This document shows, one piece after another, positions 10,349 through 20,932 of a stretch of DNA of 64,000 nucleotides. The stretch is from Rutpela maculata (taxonomy: Eukaryota; Arthropoda; Insecta; Coleoptera; Cerambycidae). The translations under genes were made by a program, and so were the position numbers. Under the pieces are notes generated by a model. That model worked only from the letters and a program-made list of their open reading frames with translations. It did not search any database and had not been told where the DNA came from. Location of the stretch: contig OW386285.2 of NCBI GenBank assembly GCA_936432065.2, forward strand, positions 100,693,869-100,757,868. Direction: 5' to 3'. Every line of letters starts with the position of its first letter. Position 1 is the stretch's first letter.

Positions 10349-11103
10349 TACTCTTCGCAAATAAGAAAACGAAGAGTATATTGCATTTGATCGGCACATT
10401 TCTAAAACCGTAAATTCGCTCGCAGACAAAAAAATTTTCATATCATTGTGTTAGTGAACGAATTCTGAACAACTTTCAAAATGTTCGTCTATCCGTCCGT
10501 CCGTCCATCCGTCACGTTTCTTGTAAACACGATAACTCAAGAAAGAAAAATCCAATCGTACTGAAATTCGGACAGTAAGTTAGTGTTAGCTAGAGGAAGA
10601 ACCCAGTTGTTTTTGAACAAAATCGATCGGTAAATAAAAATGTTATTAGGTAACGATTTAAATTTGAAAACAATTTTTTTTTTATTTTTATGTTTTTGTA
10701 ATTGAATAGAAATCTGGTGGAATGATAATTCATTTTAATATCTAAATATTTATATATTTTACAAATATACATTTCATAATGCAATATACAACTGTGGAAA
10801 TATGATTTTAGCTCGTGTCTTATAATGTAAAAATTTACATCTTTTTACGTGTAAGGTGGTGGTGTAGTTCTTACGCTTTTGACTCGGAATCCCGGGTTCG
10901 AAACCCAAACAGGGTATGGTATAGTTTTTTTTATTTTCACTTTATTTTACACTGAGTCTTTTACCAACTAAGTTCGTACTAGAATATTAAAAATGTCTAA
11001 AACTAACATTATTTACAAAAAGCTGCGAAGAGTAACCTATAGAATGTGTAACAATTATATAAAAAGTTCAGTGAACAGGCGAAGAGTACGTTTTTAGCTT
11101 GTT
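10349..11103 (+). repeat. Hairpin/tRNA-like composite repeat, copy 3
   Basis: This copy lies only about 180 bp after copy 2, in the same orientation. The 5' hairpin keeps the TACTCTTCG stem but has a longer loop. The tRNA-like part at about 10855-10915 has the best preserved boxes of the three (TGGTGTAGTTC and GGGTTCGAAACCC), with CTCGGAA between them where an anticodon loop would be. ATAATTAT occurs beside both ends and may be an 8-bp target duplication. Confidence 0.8.
10855..10915 (+). ncRNA. tRNA-like sequence with pol III box motifs (copy 3)
   Basis: An A-box-like TGGTGTAGTTC at 10860-10870 and a B-box-like GGTTCGAAACC inside 10894-10906 flank CTCGGAA, which would give a U33 and CGG anticodon. 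Stem pairing is imperfect, so a functional tRNA is unlikely. A T run follows near 10924. Confidence 0.45.
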
Positions 11104-11918
11104 AATAATTATGTTTAAATTGTTTTAATTCCAGGGGGGTGGCTCCGAGCATCGAAAGTTCAATGTAACATTAATTTCAAAAAGTTACTTTACACCCCAG
11201 GGCGGCCGTCTCGCCTTTTGGCCAGCGTTGCCAGAACACGGTGACTTCTTTTGTCAAGGTCAAGGTCATTAAATGACCTTGAAATTACAAAAAAATTTCG
11301 CCAGCGGCGCTTTTCCCTATGGCGCAATCACTAACTGCCCTGTGTACACATATATATCTATAGAACTCCCAAGTATCTTATGCACGAGCCGCTACTGAAC
11401 TTTGCGTTTTAAACACAAGGGGCCTGGCCACCCCCAGAAAAATTCTCTAGTTGCGCCAATGGTGGAGCAACTTGCTTGAGATCAAATAAATCACTGATTT
11501 CTTGCTCAAGCTCAGGAGACCGAGCAATAAAACAACCACTCATTAGTAAACACAATATAAACCTGTCTCAGCGAGTCTAGAAAATAAGTAAGGGAGATGC
11601 TATTTAAATGGTAGGATATTACATTTAAATCATTTAAATCATCATCATCATCAGACGAACTACTATCATTTGCAATGGCAACTATAATTTTCTTTTTCCT
11701 ATCTATACTTGCAAGGTATTATGTAGAAATTAGCGCACTAGTTATGTATTGTATAACCTTACATCTCGAAAAGTTCGAAATTCTGCAACAAATATCACCT
11801 GTTCGTTTGTGTTTTGATTTGTCTTGATTGCAAATGCTGTCATTTGTCAGAATAACTTGCTAAAATGTGATTTTTTAAAATCAAATGATCTGATTCTAGT
11901 AACACAAATGAACAAACC

Positions 11919-12392
11919 TATAATATTCCTTAACCTCAAAAATCCTCCTCAAAATTTAAAAGTAGCTGAAATTAATTCCATATGTTCAATCACCAAAATC
12001 CGCCACCTTAATAACTCAATTCATCACCCTCCAAATAACTGATTATATCAAACCTCACGTATACAACCTATTGAAGACAGAATAGCATATCTTTTGCAAA
12101 AGTTTTGCCAACGACCAGAAAACAAGGAGTTGATTGCACCTTTTTGCATTAGAAGAGACCCTAGAGCAAGAAATAGATATAAATATCCAGAATACACCAT
12201 TTGGGAACAAATTCAAACATACTGAAACACTTCTTTTACAGTAAACTGAATTTTTTTTTTTTTTTAATTTTCTTAGTACATTTTATATTGTAAAAATAAA
12301 TATGTATGATTTACGTAACGGGCCGAAGGACCTTGGTCTATTTCCCTTTGATTGTTAGTCAATAAAGATCATTATTATTATTATTATTATTG
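11919..12392 (+). pseudogene. LINE family A, 3' piece: ORF C-terminus, 3' UTR and (ATT)n tail
   Basis: This continues the LINE interrupted at 9059. The frame to 12042 matches the C-terminal part of the copy at 52150-54177 (ITKIRHLNNSIHHPPNN against ITKIRHPNNPLHNPSNN). After stops it resumes with ENKELIAPFCIRRDPRARN and a TGA near 12225. The 3' UTR has GGCCGAAGGACCTTGGTC, and the element ends in an (ATT)n microsatellite tail at about 12369-12392, a tail type seen in I- and related LINE clades. Confidence 0.75.
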
Positions 12393-12627
12393 AAAATAGT
12401 AAACTTAGTATTTTCATTTTATTTAAAAAAGAATAAATTTACACTGCACTGATATCATGTCCACAAATATACTCAATGCGCGAAGCCGTGACGTATGTTA
12501 TCTTCTGTAAGTAATTTCACTCTACTTGTCTATTCCTGCACGGCCCAGGAGTGGTGAATAATGGGACCTGAACACATATAAAGGGTCAATGCGGGATACT
12601 ATTCGATCTCTGTCTCTCTCCCACATA

Positions 12628-13008
12628 CAGAGACCGAAATCGAAATCCGCACCGTACTTACAACTTTAAAGTTCAAAAAATAGGGTTGAAATCAAAGATT
12701 CAAATCTTTAAACCATGATGTAGAAATACTAAATTGTAAGGTGAAAACCAGTCAATTCGTCCATAAAAGGCAAGTAAAAAGCCAGAAACCGAAATCGAAA
12801 CCGAAAACCTCACCGTAATTACTAATTTTTTCTAACAGAAACCAAATTGCCGTGGATCTGTAAATCGAAACCATAACCGAGAACCGAATTGTTGCTGCCT
12901 TAACAACCGAACCATAAATGAAAACCAAATTGTCGCTGCTATGAAAGGTAGGTATGTTATTTAACCCTAACCGAAATTAAGCGAAATTAATTTCGGTTTC
13001 GGTCCCTG
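12628..13008. mobile_element. hAT MITE (8-bp TSD CCCACATA)
   Basis: The ends CAGAGACCGAAATCGAAAT and, reversed, CAGGGACCGAAACCGAAAT are flanked by the exact duplication CCCACATA (12620-12627, 13009-13016). The interior repeats CCGAAA/CCGAAC-type motifs throughout. It is 381 bp and non-coding. Confidence 0.9.
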
Positions 13009-14580
13009 CCCACATACACATCTTAATATGATGAATGATGTTAAAAGTGTAATAATAAGTCAATAGAAGTATTGAAGATAGTTATGCAGAGCGGTAATAT
13101 CACTTTCTTCGATACTTGCAATAAGATTATAAATTTTCACGCTTGTAGCTTCGAAACTATTGCTCCTACAATATAACATCTCATAACCTTTTTTGCAGAG
13201 AATTCTTCTCTTTTATTTTTGTAGGATATAACCTTTTTTACACTAAAAGCCAGAAAAACGAGAAAATTGCCAAAACTTGATTTTTTGTTCTTATTTTGGA
13301 AAATTTCGAAATGTTCCGGTCCACTCTGATTGTAGGAATCTTGACATATTATACTTTATGTTCAAATAAAGCGATTAAAACAGTTTCTAGCTTTTCTTAT
13401 TTTTTTTTCTAATTGCGGCCTTTTTTTGCCTCTGTCGACTGGCCTAAAATAACGTAGAAATAACTATGAAGAATTAATTATTTATAAAATAATTTTAGTA
13501 GCCTTCTAAATTTCAATTTGTTACTCCCAATATTTTAAGAAATTGCAAGATCATTGTATTAATTTAAATCTAGGTTTAAAACATATATAGATACCTACAA
13601 AACTATTTTTTTCTAATGTTTTGATTGTTTTACATCTGTTAGTGTAAAACGAGTTTCAAATTGCATGAATTATTCCATAGTCATTATAAATTATTATAAC
13701 AAGAATGTTGCTGCATCGCTGAAATGTACATAGGATTATTTAAAATACCTGCTTTTATGTATGCCTATTGCAAACAGGAAACTTAAGTCTCTTTCTTTAT
13801 AAAATCAGCAGTCCAGAACTAATTTAAAACAGAAATTTAATTTATTCTATTCTGTTATTTTACAAACGTGAGTAAGACTACCTCAACTAGAACCAGCATG
13901 AAAAAGTGAGCAAGAGGATCGTTTTTTGTCTGGCTCTCAGAGTCAGAATAGGATTTTTAAATTACGAATCAAAATTAATAAAATATTATTTTCCGTATTT
14001 GATTTTTTCAGCATTTGTTCATAAGTATTAAACTTTTTACACAACTTTTATGGATTGTGTGTTTAATTTTAAAATCAATGCCTTACACCTTATAATAATG
14101 AGTATCATTACTTTTGCAATGTCTTAAACTTTAACAAAAGGGCACTCAATAATAATTAATGAGGTTCAAGGTTGATGTAATACTTGCTGAAATCATAAAA
14201 TGCAGACCCAAATTCACATTAAATACTTAATAACAGAAACAAGAACTAAAGACAATGGGAAGTTAGGCAATATTCACAGTTACAAAGCAGCAGTTACATT
14301 ATGCTCGGAATGAAACAGGAAGTGTGGCCTTCTTATTGAGAATTATTTAAAATTATAAAATAAATTAACACTATTTTAATCTTACATCTAAAACAACTTA
14401 AAGATCAATGCTTCAAATTCCCACAGTTGTTCAAATGGAAAATAAAATGTATGTTTAAATCTGTTTCCAGATCATGAGATCAGACTCATCTTTAGCACAC
14501 AAAAGTAAGAACCTGCAGGTGAGCTAACTGTGAGTCAAATCACTATCTAATATGCATGTCTTACATATTGGTTCCTAGAT
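13009..14580. other. Unannotated AT-rich stretch
   Basis: I see no gene, terminal repeat or RNA gene in this interval. Confidence 0.3.
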
Positions 14581-14847
14581 TATTACGTGGGGTGTGAGGA
14601 TCAACTTATGCTCTCTGCATTTGGGCTTCGATGACGGACCCATTGTACTGCTGAGCCTACCATTCCACCAGCCAACCAACACTTGCGAAAACTCTGAGAA
14701 AGAGGCTCAGTGGGAGGGCACTTATACTGACCATACTGGCCGAGAAGTCTCTCAGCATGGATCCCATTTGTTGAGTGGGCAGTGACGCAACACATTCTAA
14801 AGAGTCTTCAAAAATGGGTAGATTATTAATGGACATCTGAAGACAAC

Positions 14848-15110
14848 GGTTCCCTAGCTGACAACTGCTTAATAGACATTTGAGTCTAATGGGCATGGCA
14901 GAGGATGCAACATGCCGATTCTGCCACGAGGAAGAGAAAACATCAGTACATGTGCTGTGTCATTGCGAAGACCTAGTCAGACTGAGAGTCCAACTACTTG
15001 GTGAAGAGAAACCAAGGGCAGATAGCTATACTAAAGAATCCCTATCAAGGCTATGGAGTCTGATACAAAAAACAAAGCTGGATAAGGAGCTCCAAGTAAA
15101 ATTAGATTAG
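14848..15110 (+). pseudogene. C-terminal zinc-knuckle end of an RNase H-type LINE
   Basis: The frame is open from about 14848, upstream of the first Met at 14880. It ends with a CX2CX8HX4C cluster (CRFCHEEEKTSVHVLCHC) followed by a short tail rich in Leu and Lys. The same cluster with identical spacing occurs near the C-terminus of the LINE at 35945-37728 (C116, C119, H128, C133 of its last frame), so this is the end of ORF2 of a related element. Upstream bases to about 14580 are probably more of the same ORF, too decayed to follow. A GC-rich 3' UTR reaches to about 15200. Confidence 0.75.
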
Positions 15111-15244
15111 GAGTGCCACAATAGATCTACGGGGGGTCGCGATGGTCAAGGCCAATCAGCCAGCTCAATTTTCAAATTTAATCTAGCTGGCGGCTGGGTG
15201 TAGCTAAAGTCATTTTGCCATGTCTGCAGCTGTTTAGATTACTC

Positions 15245-15690
15245 CAACACTTTAAACGTATAGTTCTTTAACAGAGCACAGTAAAGTAAATTCCAAAGTG
15301 CTATTATAAGTTCTGAACCATTCACAACCTTTGCAAGCAAGGACATCCGCTTCCTCATTACCTTGAGTTCCATCGTATTCTTTAACCCAGCAAAGTTGCA
15401 TACTATTGTTTTGTGCGAGAATATCTAAGGCTTTCCTGATCTGCAAAACCATTTCTGAGTCTATATAATAGTTGTTTGGGGCAAGAAGGGCCGTTCTGCT
15501 GCCTGTAGATATACGCAGCGTTTTTCCACTGATGTTTGCATTACTGGTTTATGTTACCACTTAGATAATTCCCACTAGGTCTACCTGAAATATATTGGTG
15601 TATGTGCCTTGTGGTATTGTGGAGCATAGATCCAATCCGTGTGAGTAAATACAAGCGCCCCTGTTCCACAGTCTATTTATGAACCATCGA
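15245..15690 (-). pseudogene. LINE RNase H domain fragment
   Basis: Minus-strand frames give GACIYSHGLDLCSTIPQG with TYTNIFQVDL, then about 60 residues later IRKALDILAQNNSM, then VKEYDGTQGNEEADVLACKG. This is the order of the RNase H domain attached to LINE reverse transcriptases (FQAE helix, DSQ strand region, then the GHxGxxGNExAD motif; here the His is lost, reading EYDGTQGNEEAD). It lies tail-to-tail with the plus-strand zinc-knuckle piece ending at 15110. Stops and frame changes show it is dead. Confidence 0.7.
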
Positions 15691-16140
15691 TGACATTGTC
15701 ACATCAGGTTTGTTATTTCTTAACGTATTCAATCTTACTTCAATGGTTTTTCTCAAATTATATACGAGGATCAACTGATTAGTGCTCATTCCTAGGAGAC
15801 CTATTACCTCTTCTAGTAGACGAGCTTGTCTCATAAATGTTCCCTCTATATACCATTTGCTTACAAATTGAAGTATTAGAACCATCCTCAACCACACCTC
15901 CTCTATGGTACATAATATGATGAACAAACATTGATTAATCAAACAGACAATCGAAATGACTAACATCAACATCGAGAAACTGAAGAAGTCCGAAATCAGA
16001 AATCAATATCGAGAAACACTAAGAGAAAATTTATCCAAAGTAAATAACCAATGAAATAGAATAAACTTTGTTCATCAATTTAAGTTTAACACACTACAGG
16101 GTTTAAACTTATCAAACCATCAAATGCCAGATATCATAAT
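15691..16140. other. Unannotated stretch
   Basis: A minus-strand frame at 15673-15972 is open for 99 codons, but its residues match nothing I recognise. It may be more of the adjacent decayed LINE. Confidence 0.3.
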
Positions 16141-16150
16141 CAAGCATACA

Positions 16151-17151
16151 ATGGGGTATTTTCCTATTTTTTTGTTATTGAATATCATAGAATATGTACA
16201 AACAAGATTTCCGCGAAAATAATTATCAATTTTTTGAGAAAACAGAAGTTAAAATAAGTGGAGCAACAGGTGTTTTAAATTGGCGTAGGTAGTTTAGCCG
16301 ATGACTTAGCTGGACTGTATGGATTTGTTGATAGAATGGTTTTATACAAAACAGTGTGGTGTTGCCAAGTTGAAATTCCTTCTCTAGTCCTAGCAAAGAT
16401 AATTGAATAAAACAGTAGTATAAAGCTTATTTATTAAAAATCAATTTTAATATATTTATCCACGAAATTTAATTTTCTTATGTAAAAAATAATAGCAGGC
16501 GTGAATTATTAAATATTTTAAATAATTTTGAATGCCGATTAGATTTTTAAAAACATATTTAGCAAAACATGACAACAATGTCAACGGCTAGTCAAATGAC
16601 AGATGTGTTCTAACGTCGCCGTCATGTTGATTTGAAGCATTTCAGTTTCTTTCATCGAGGTATTTGCTGTAATTTACAAATAGTAGATAATGTCATTTAA
16701 AAAGTATTTTATAAAAGTTGTGGAAACACAAATATAAGTGCTTTGGAAAAAAATTTTGTAACTTTTCCGAAAAAATTGATATTCGAGGAACTTATATATA
16801 CCAATATATCTCCTTCACTTGTATTATGTGACAAGAAGTGTCAGCTGGCGGCACGCAAGAAATGTTGCCACATAATCCTCGCCATAAGTTTTGTTTACAT
16901 ATTTAAGATAACTTCTACATAACAAATATAAATACCTTTTAATTCCTTCTAAATACATGTGTATAATGTTTATTGATATTCAAGATATTGAAAAATAGAA
17001 GTGTCATAGGTAAAATAATGTAAAGTAAATACACAATTTGGCATTCATATAAGTTAGTTACAGTCTAAGCGAAAGTTGTCTATGATTGGTTAAATTATTT
17101 CCCGCCAAATAAAATCATTTGCAATCTGTGTCTAGACGGGCGCATTACAAG
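16151..17151 (+). mobile_element. Element X copy 1, flanked by a 10-bp direct repeat
   Basis: The element begins ATGGGGTATTTTCC and ends near CGCATTACAAG. CAAGCATACA stands immediately on both sides (16141-16150, 17152-17161). The body is a reverse-complement copy of most of 22280-25145, with shared landmarks GTGGAGCAACAGGTGTTTTA, the SINE-free AAGCTTTAT/ATAAAGCTT block and CCCGCCAAATAAAATCATTT. A 9-10 bp duplication fits Mutator-like elements, but the ends here are not inverted repeats of each other. Its ATG-initiated minus-arm frame (MSFKKYFIKVVE) is frameshifted relative to copy 2. Confidence 0.7.
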
Positions 17152-17161
17152 CAAGCATACA

Positions 17162-17734
17162 TTCAGTATTTCATTCTGTAACAAAGCACATTTTGGTAAG
17201 CCTAGTTGCACCCAAATAAGTTGTTCTGTTTATATGATTTAACAAATTACTTGAAAATCTACAGGCTATGATAAATACTTTATATAACTTCTACATAATA
17301 ACTACTGCAGTCTGAAATCGTAGATTTCTGTACTTTGCCAGGTAATGAAAGGCGTGCACAAGCATCTCCATATACAAGTCTACAATCTTGCTAATAACTT
17401 CCAATAGCCTAATTAGTAATTTTGTTACGTCACGTTCATCTGACGTGGACATTTTGAAAAAAATAAAAAATTGTTCACACCTCACTTATTTTTTGGAATT
17501 TTTTAAATCAGAAAAAACTGTTGTACTTAGAATTTTATGCTTAATAACAAACCATAAAAAAATATAACCATTCTATTTAAGAAAAAAAAGTTCGGTTCAA
17601 CCGGAAGTGATATTTCCGTTCCTGTTAGTCTAAAAGTAGCTCACTTTTGTCTAATTTATGTGTACCGAAAATGAAATTTTTAAATTAAAAAACAATAAAA
17701 AAAACTGGGGGCGTATATTGACGCGTGGCCACCC
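17162..17734. other. Unannotated stretch
   Basis: No gene was recognised. The interval lies between element X copy 1 and a LINE fragment. Confidence 0.3.
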
Positions 17735-17903
17735 GGTATGTAGAGGCATGGCAAAGTCAGTACTTCTAGATTTCGGAATATCTGTTTGCAGGATTCCCAA
17801 GGATTCGTTCCTACACAACATCTAATTATCTTTTTCTGCAGTATAAATACGATATGCATGTGGGCTGAATTTCCCCAAAATATTAAGCCGTATGTACCGG
17901 AAC
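17735..17903 (-). pseudogene. Jockey-like LINE C-terminal fragment, split by a Mutator-like element
   Basis: The minus strand reads YGLIFWGNSAHMHIVFILQK, then IRCCVGTNPWESCKQIFRNL, then VLTLPCLYI. It closely follows the C-terminal part of the LINE at 58640-60730 (YGIIFWGNS...FKIQKACIRSM...CKDTF). The preceding segment, AYYSLVQLFLY, is found on the far side of the insertion at 20246-20285, where the relative reads AYYAYVHSRLKYG. The two pieces thus belong to one copy that the 17904-20245 element interrupted. A one-base frame difference remains at the junction. Confidence 0.75.
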
Positions 17904-18258
17904 GAGGGGGCAACCGCTGAGGGGAAATAGTGTACAAATCGGAGGAATTAGGAAGGAATTGAAGGTATTTCGGAAGGAATTATTAGGTATTAAGGGAATT
18001 ACAGCGGAATTTGGAGGAAATAAATATTATTACGAGGTATTAGAAGGGAATTAAGAGGAAATAAAAGGTATTAGGAGGGAATTAGGGCATACAAATTTTG
18101 AAATGGAATGTTTATCTTGAAGAATTACATACCAATTCTTATATAAAGGACGTCAGTGTCGTAAAAATATTAGCGCCGAGAGTAGTGCTAAAAATATCTA
18201 GTAAAGAAAAAATATTTAATTTAATTAAACTACCGATGATACTATGGACTTCTAGTTC

Positions 18259-20115
18259 AGTAATATAACGATTTATATCGGACAGAATTCATAAAGTTTT
18301 GAAAATTGGTAGAAATGTTAAGGACAGCATAAGAATTACTAAATCGAAAAGTTCCCACCAAATAGTATGCTTCATCCCCTAGAACGCCGTTTCCACCCCC
18401 ATTTTGAGGTTTTCTAGATTATTTCGGGAACGGTGCACTTTTTGATCAATTATTCCTTATAAAATGCTCTATAAAAAACGTCTCTACACTGTCTTTCCTA
18501 AAATTAGTAGTACTTGGGAAATAAGGCGCACACATGAGGGTTGGTTCCGGTCAACACAATAAATTGTAATCTACTTTAAAGTTCAATGCTACTAAACTCC
18601 ACCTAAAATTATAATAAATGTACCACTTCCACCCTCTCACCAATATAAAATAACGCGATTTTTAAAGAAGCGGCCATATTGTATATTGTACTTGTTTCCA
18701 CGCCACCCTAGAGTAAAGTACTTGGCGTGTGGTGTCCCCTGTAGGCCGAATCCACCAATTATTAAAAAGTTACCTACGTTAATTAATCTTCATCGTCTTC
18801 CATAGATTCGACATTCATGCATGCTTGTCCATGGTAATGGTAACACATTGTGCAGCAATGTAAGCCTGCTCTTCTGCAACTTCACCTGTTTTCGCACCCT
18901 AATTTGCATGAACAAGAAATTAGTGTTATAACAGATTCGGGAGCCGGTTCTTTTGTTGTCATAGTTCGGGTTAATATACCGCCAACTTTTTTCCATCCTC
19001 AATCAGTAGCTCAACGTTTTTCCATGTTTGAATTTGGTATATGAGAGTTGCCGAGCAGCAGCAGAAGTTGTTGGTAGTTTTGATAATATTACAGTATTGT
19101 TCGCTTTACCAACAAATTGCTCTCCTACGTCTACAATTTCTCCATGACTAGCTTTTTCATTATTAAAACTTTGCACGATGTCTTGTAATACTTCAGTAAT
19201 ATAACAGTTAAAATTGTAATATATTGGACAAAATTCATAAAGTTTCAAAAATTGTGTGCTTCATTCCCTAGAGGACGCCGTTTCCACCCCCCATTTTGAG
19301 GTTCTCTAGATTATTTCTGGAACTGTGCATTTTTCCATAAAAAAACCTATATACAGAATTATCCCTTATAAAATTCTCTATAAAAAGCTCCTCTAAACTT
19401 TTTTTCTAAAATTAATAGTACTTTGGTAAATGAGACGCAAATGTAATCAGCGCAGGTCATATAATTCGTGAATATCCGTATGGCTATTTCCAAAGCTGTC
19501 TTTACGCGAAAAAAGTATAAATATCTATACACCACCACAATGTAAAAAAATCAATTTCTCCCACTACATCTCAGACGACCCAAGGTCACTGCATTATTTT
19601 AGCGCTTGCTGTAAACGCTGTTACCGTTCGGGGCTGCCAATGTGCGGGATTTTACGCAAAAACCGGGTATTTTAAACCCACTTTCGGGTAAAATCGAAAC
19701 CGGAAGTCGGCCATTTTGGTTCTTTACATTACATAAATTTGAAAAAAATTCATTCGCCCATTCAAAAGTTACAACAGTGTCCCTATCGGCTGAGCGACCC
19801 GGTATACAATATTCTCGCTTCATCAAAAATCGCGTTATTTTATAGGGGTGAGAGGAATTTATTATAATTTTAGGCGGACTTTAGTAGCTAATGCTTTAGC
19901 ATTAAGTATTGAACTTTAAAGTAGATTATAGTAAAGATTACAATTTATTGTGTTGACAGGAAACAAACCTTATGTGTGCGCCTTATTTCCCACGGTACTA
20001 TTAATTTTAGGAAAAAACTGTAGAGACATTTTTGATAGAGAATTTTATAAGGAACAATTTTGTATATAGGTATTTTTATCAAAAAGTGCACCGTTCCCGA
20101 GATAATCTAGAAAAT
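18259..20115. repeat. Internal direct and inverted repeats of the Mutator-like element
   Basis: Three related blocks share CGCCGTTTCCACCCCC/CATTTTGAGGTT, TCTAGATTAT and AAATTAGTAGTACT-type motifs: 18259-18560 and 19195-19450 in direct orientation, and 19855-20115 as an inverted copy. This points to an element built from repeated or re-inserted termini. Confidence 0.65.
18785..19248 (-). pseudogene. Decayed dispersed-repeat ORF with Cys-rich C-terminus, copy 2
   Basis: On the minus strand the upstream frame (19248-19003) ends near LPTTSAAARQLSY. A second frame then reads KEPAPESVITLISCSCKLGC, a TGA, SCRRAGLHCCTMC, HGQACMNVESMEDDED and a stop. The order and Cys spacing parallel the remnant at 6490-7185. 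An in-frame TGA within the Cys cluster and a frame change near 19010 inactivate it. It is the only protein-coding trace inside the Mutator-like element, so it may be that element's own second gene or captured sequence. The molecular role of the family is unknown to me. Confidence 0.6.
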
Positions 20116-20285
20116 ATTAAGGTATTAGGAGGAAATAAAGGTATTTGAGGAATTAGGGGAATTACAAGGAATTAAAGGGGAAATAAAGGGTATTTTTCTA
20201 GAATAGGTATTAGGTGTACAAAATTTCGCCAGCGGTTGCCCCCTCGTACAGGAATAATTGTACTAGACTATAATAAGCAAATTTT

Positions 20286-20932
20286 AGTGTACATTTTATG
20301 AGACTGTCTGGCAAGATACAGTGAAATATTTATTGAAGAATGGGGGACTAACCTCAAAGATGCAGTGAATTGACAAGGGCAGTGTTGGCAGAGCAGGAAT
20401 ATCAAAACATTAAATAAAACAAAGAATGGAGAATTAACCGCTGAAAAGATAAGCAGAAAATACGTCGGTAGAGTTGATAAAAGAAGACCCAGACATTTTG
20501 TTCCTGAGAAGTTTACTGATAAAGTTGCCCACACATCTTCCATTGTATAAATGGTCCAAAGTTACTAATATAAAACATAAATTAATTTTAAATAAATTCA
20601 ACCCCAAGAGACTGGATGAAGGCCAAGGGTTAGGTTATTTACACCATAGTATATTACATTTGTAACTGTATATAAATATAAGGTTTTTTTATAGGTTAAA
20701 GATCAAGACAGGTATGCATAAAGAAAATTACAACATTACAAGTAAATTCCCATTGCATAATAGTCAAATGGGAGCTTGAGTATCTAACTCAGGGGGCCTT
20801 GGGCTATTAATGCTTTGGGGCCCTTCCCATCTCATAAGATAACATTTTTTTGAGATCAGGTCAGATCACGCACCACCAAGACACGTTTCACTTTGTTTTG
20901 GCTAAATACTGAACTAAACTATTGTTACGTGT
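20286..20932. other. Unannotated stretch
   Basis: Upstream LINE sequence is expected here but is not readable beyond about 20340. Short open frames on both strands match nothing I know. Confidence 0.3.

Larger units (their letters stand above)
9173..11461. mobile_element. hAT element C, non-autonomous (8-bp TSD)
   Basis: The ends CATTGGCGCAACTAGAG (9173) and its complement ending at 11461 are flanked by the exact duplication GTGGAGCA (9165-9172, 11462-11469). G/C-rich CACCCC/GGGG subterminal blocks near 9190-9240 and 11410-11440 are typical of this hAT group. It holds two hairpin/tRNA-like repeat copies and no transposase. Confidence 0.88.
9065..11918. mobile_element. TIR element with 5-bp TATAA duplication, inserted in a LINE
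   Basis: The ends GGTTTGTTCATTTGTGTT (9065) and its reverse at 11918 form about 32 bp of imperfect inverted repeat. TATAA stands on both sides (9060-9064, 11919-11923). Deleting the element and one TATAA rejoins the LINE frame exactly (H-G-H-I-I-F-L-N, compare Y-G-F-I-L-F-R-N in the copy at 52150), which validates the borders. A 5-bp duplication is known for Transib, but no transposase is visible to confirm that. A hAT element at 9173-11461 takes up most of the interior. Confidence 0.8.
17904..20245 (-). mobile_element. Mutator-like TIR element with 9-10 bp TSD
   Basis: The ends GAGGGGGCAACCGCTG (17904) and its complement at 20245 are perfect for 16 bp. Flanks GTACCGGAA(C) and GTACAGGAA(T) form a 9-10 bp duplication with one internal mismatch. 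Next to each end lie stretches of the type GGAATTA/GGTATTAGGAGG (17940-18090, 20110-20215). Inside is a minus-strand decayed ORF with a Cys-rich end (18785-19248). TSD length and end sequence suggest a Mutator-like element, but no MULE transposase is recognised. Confidence 0.7.

Noticed and set aside
3931..11103. Helitron identity for the hairpin repeats
   Set aside because: The hairpin suggested a Helitron end, but no TC start, no CTRR end and no insertion between A and T were found on either strand.
20474..20665. Plus-strand ORF of 63 codons as a gene
   Set aside because: No motif or similarity is recognised, and it lies where decayed LINE sequence is expected.
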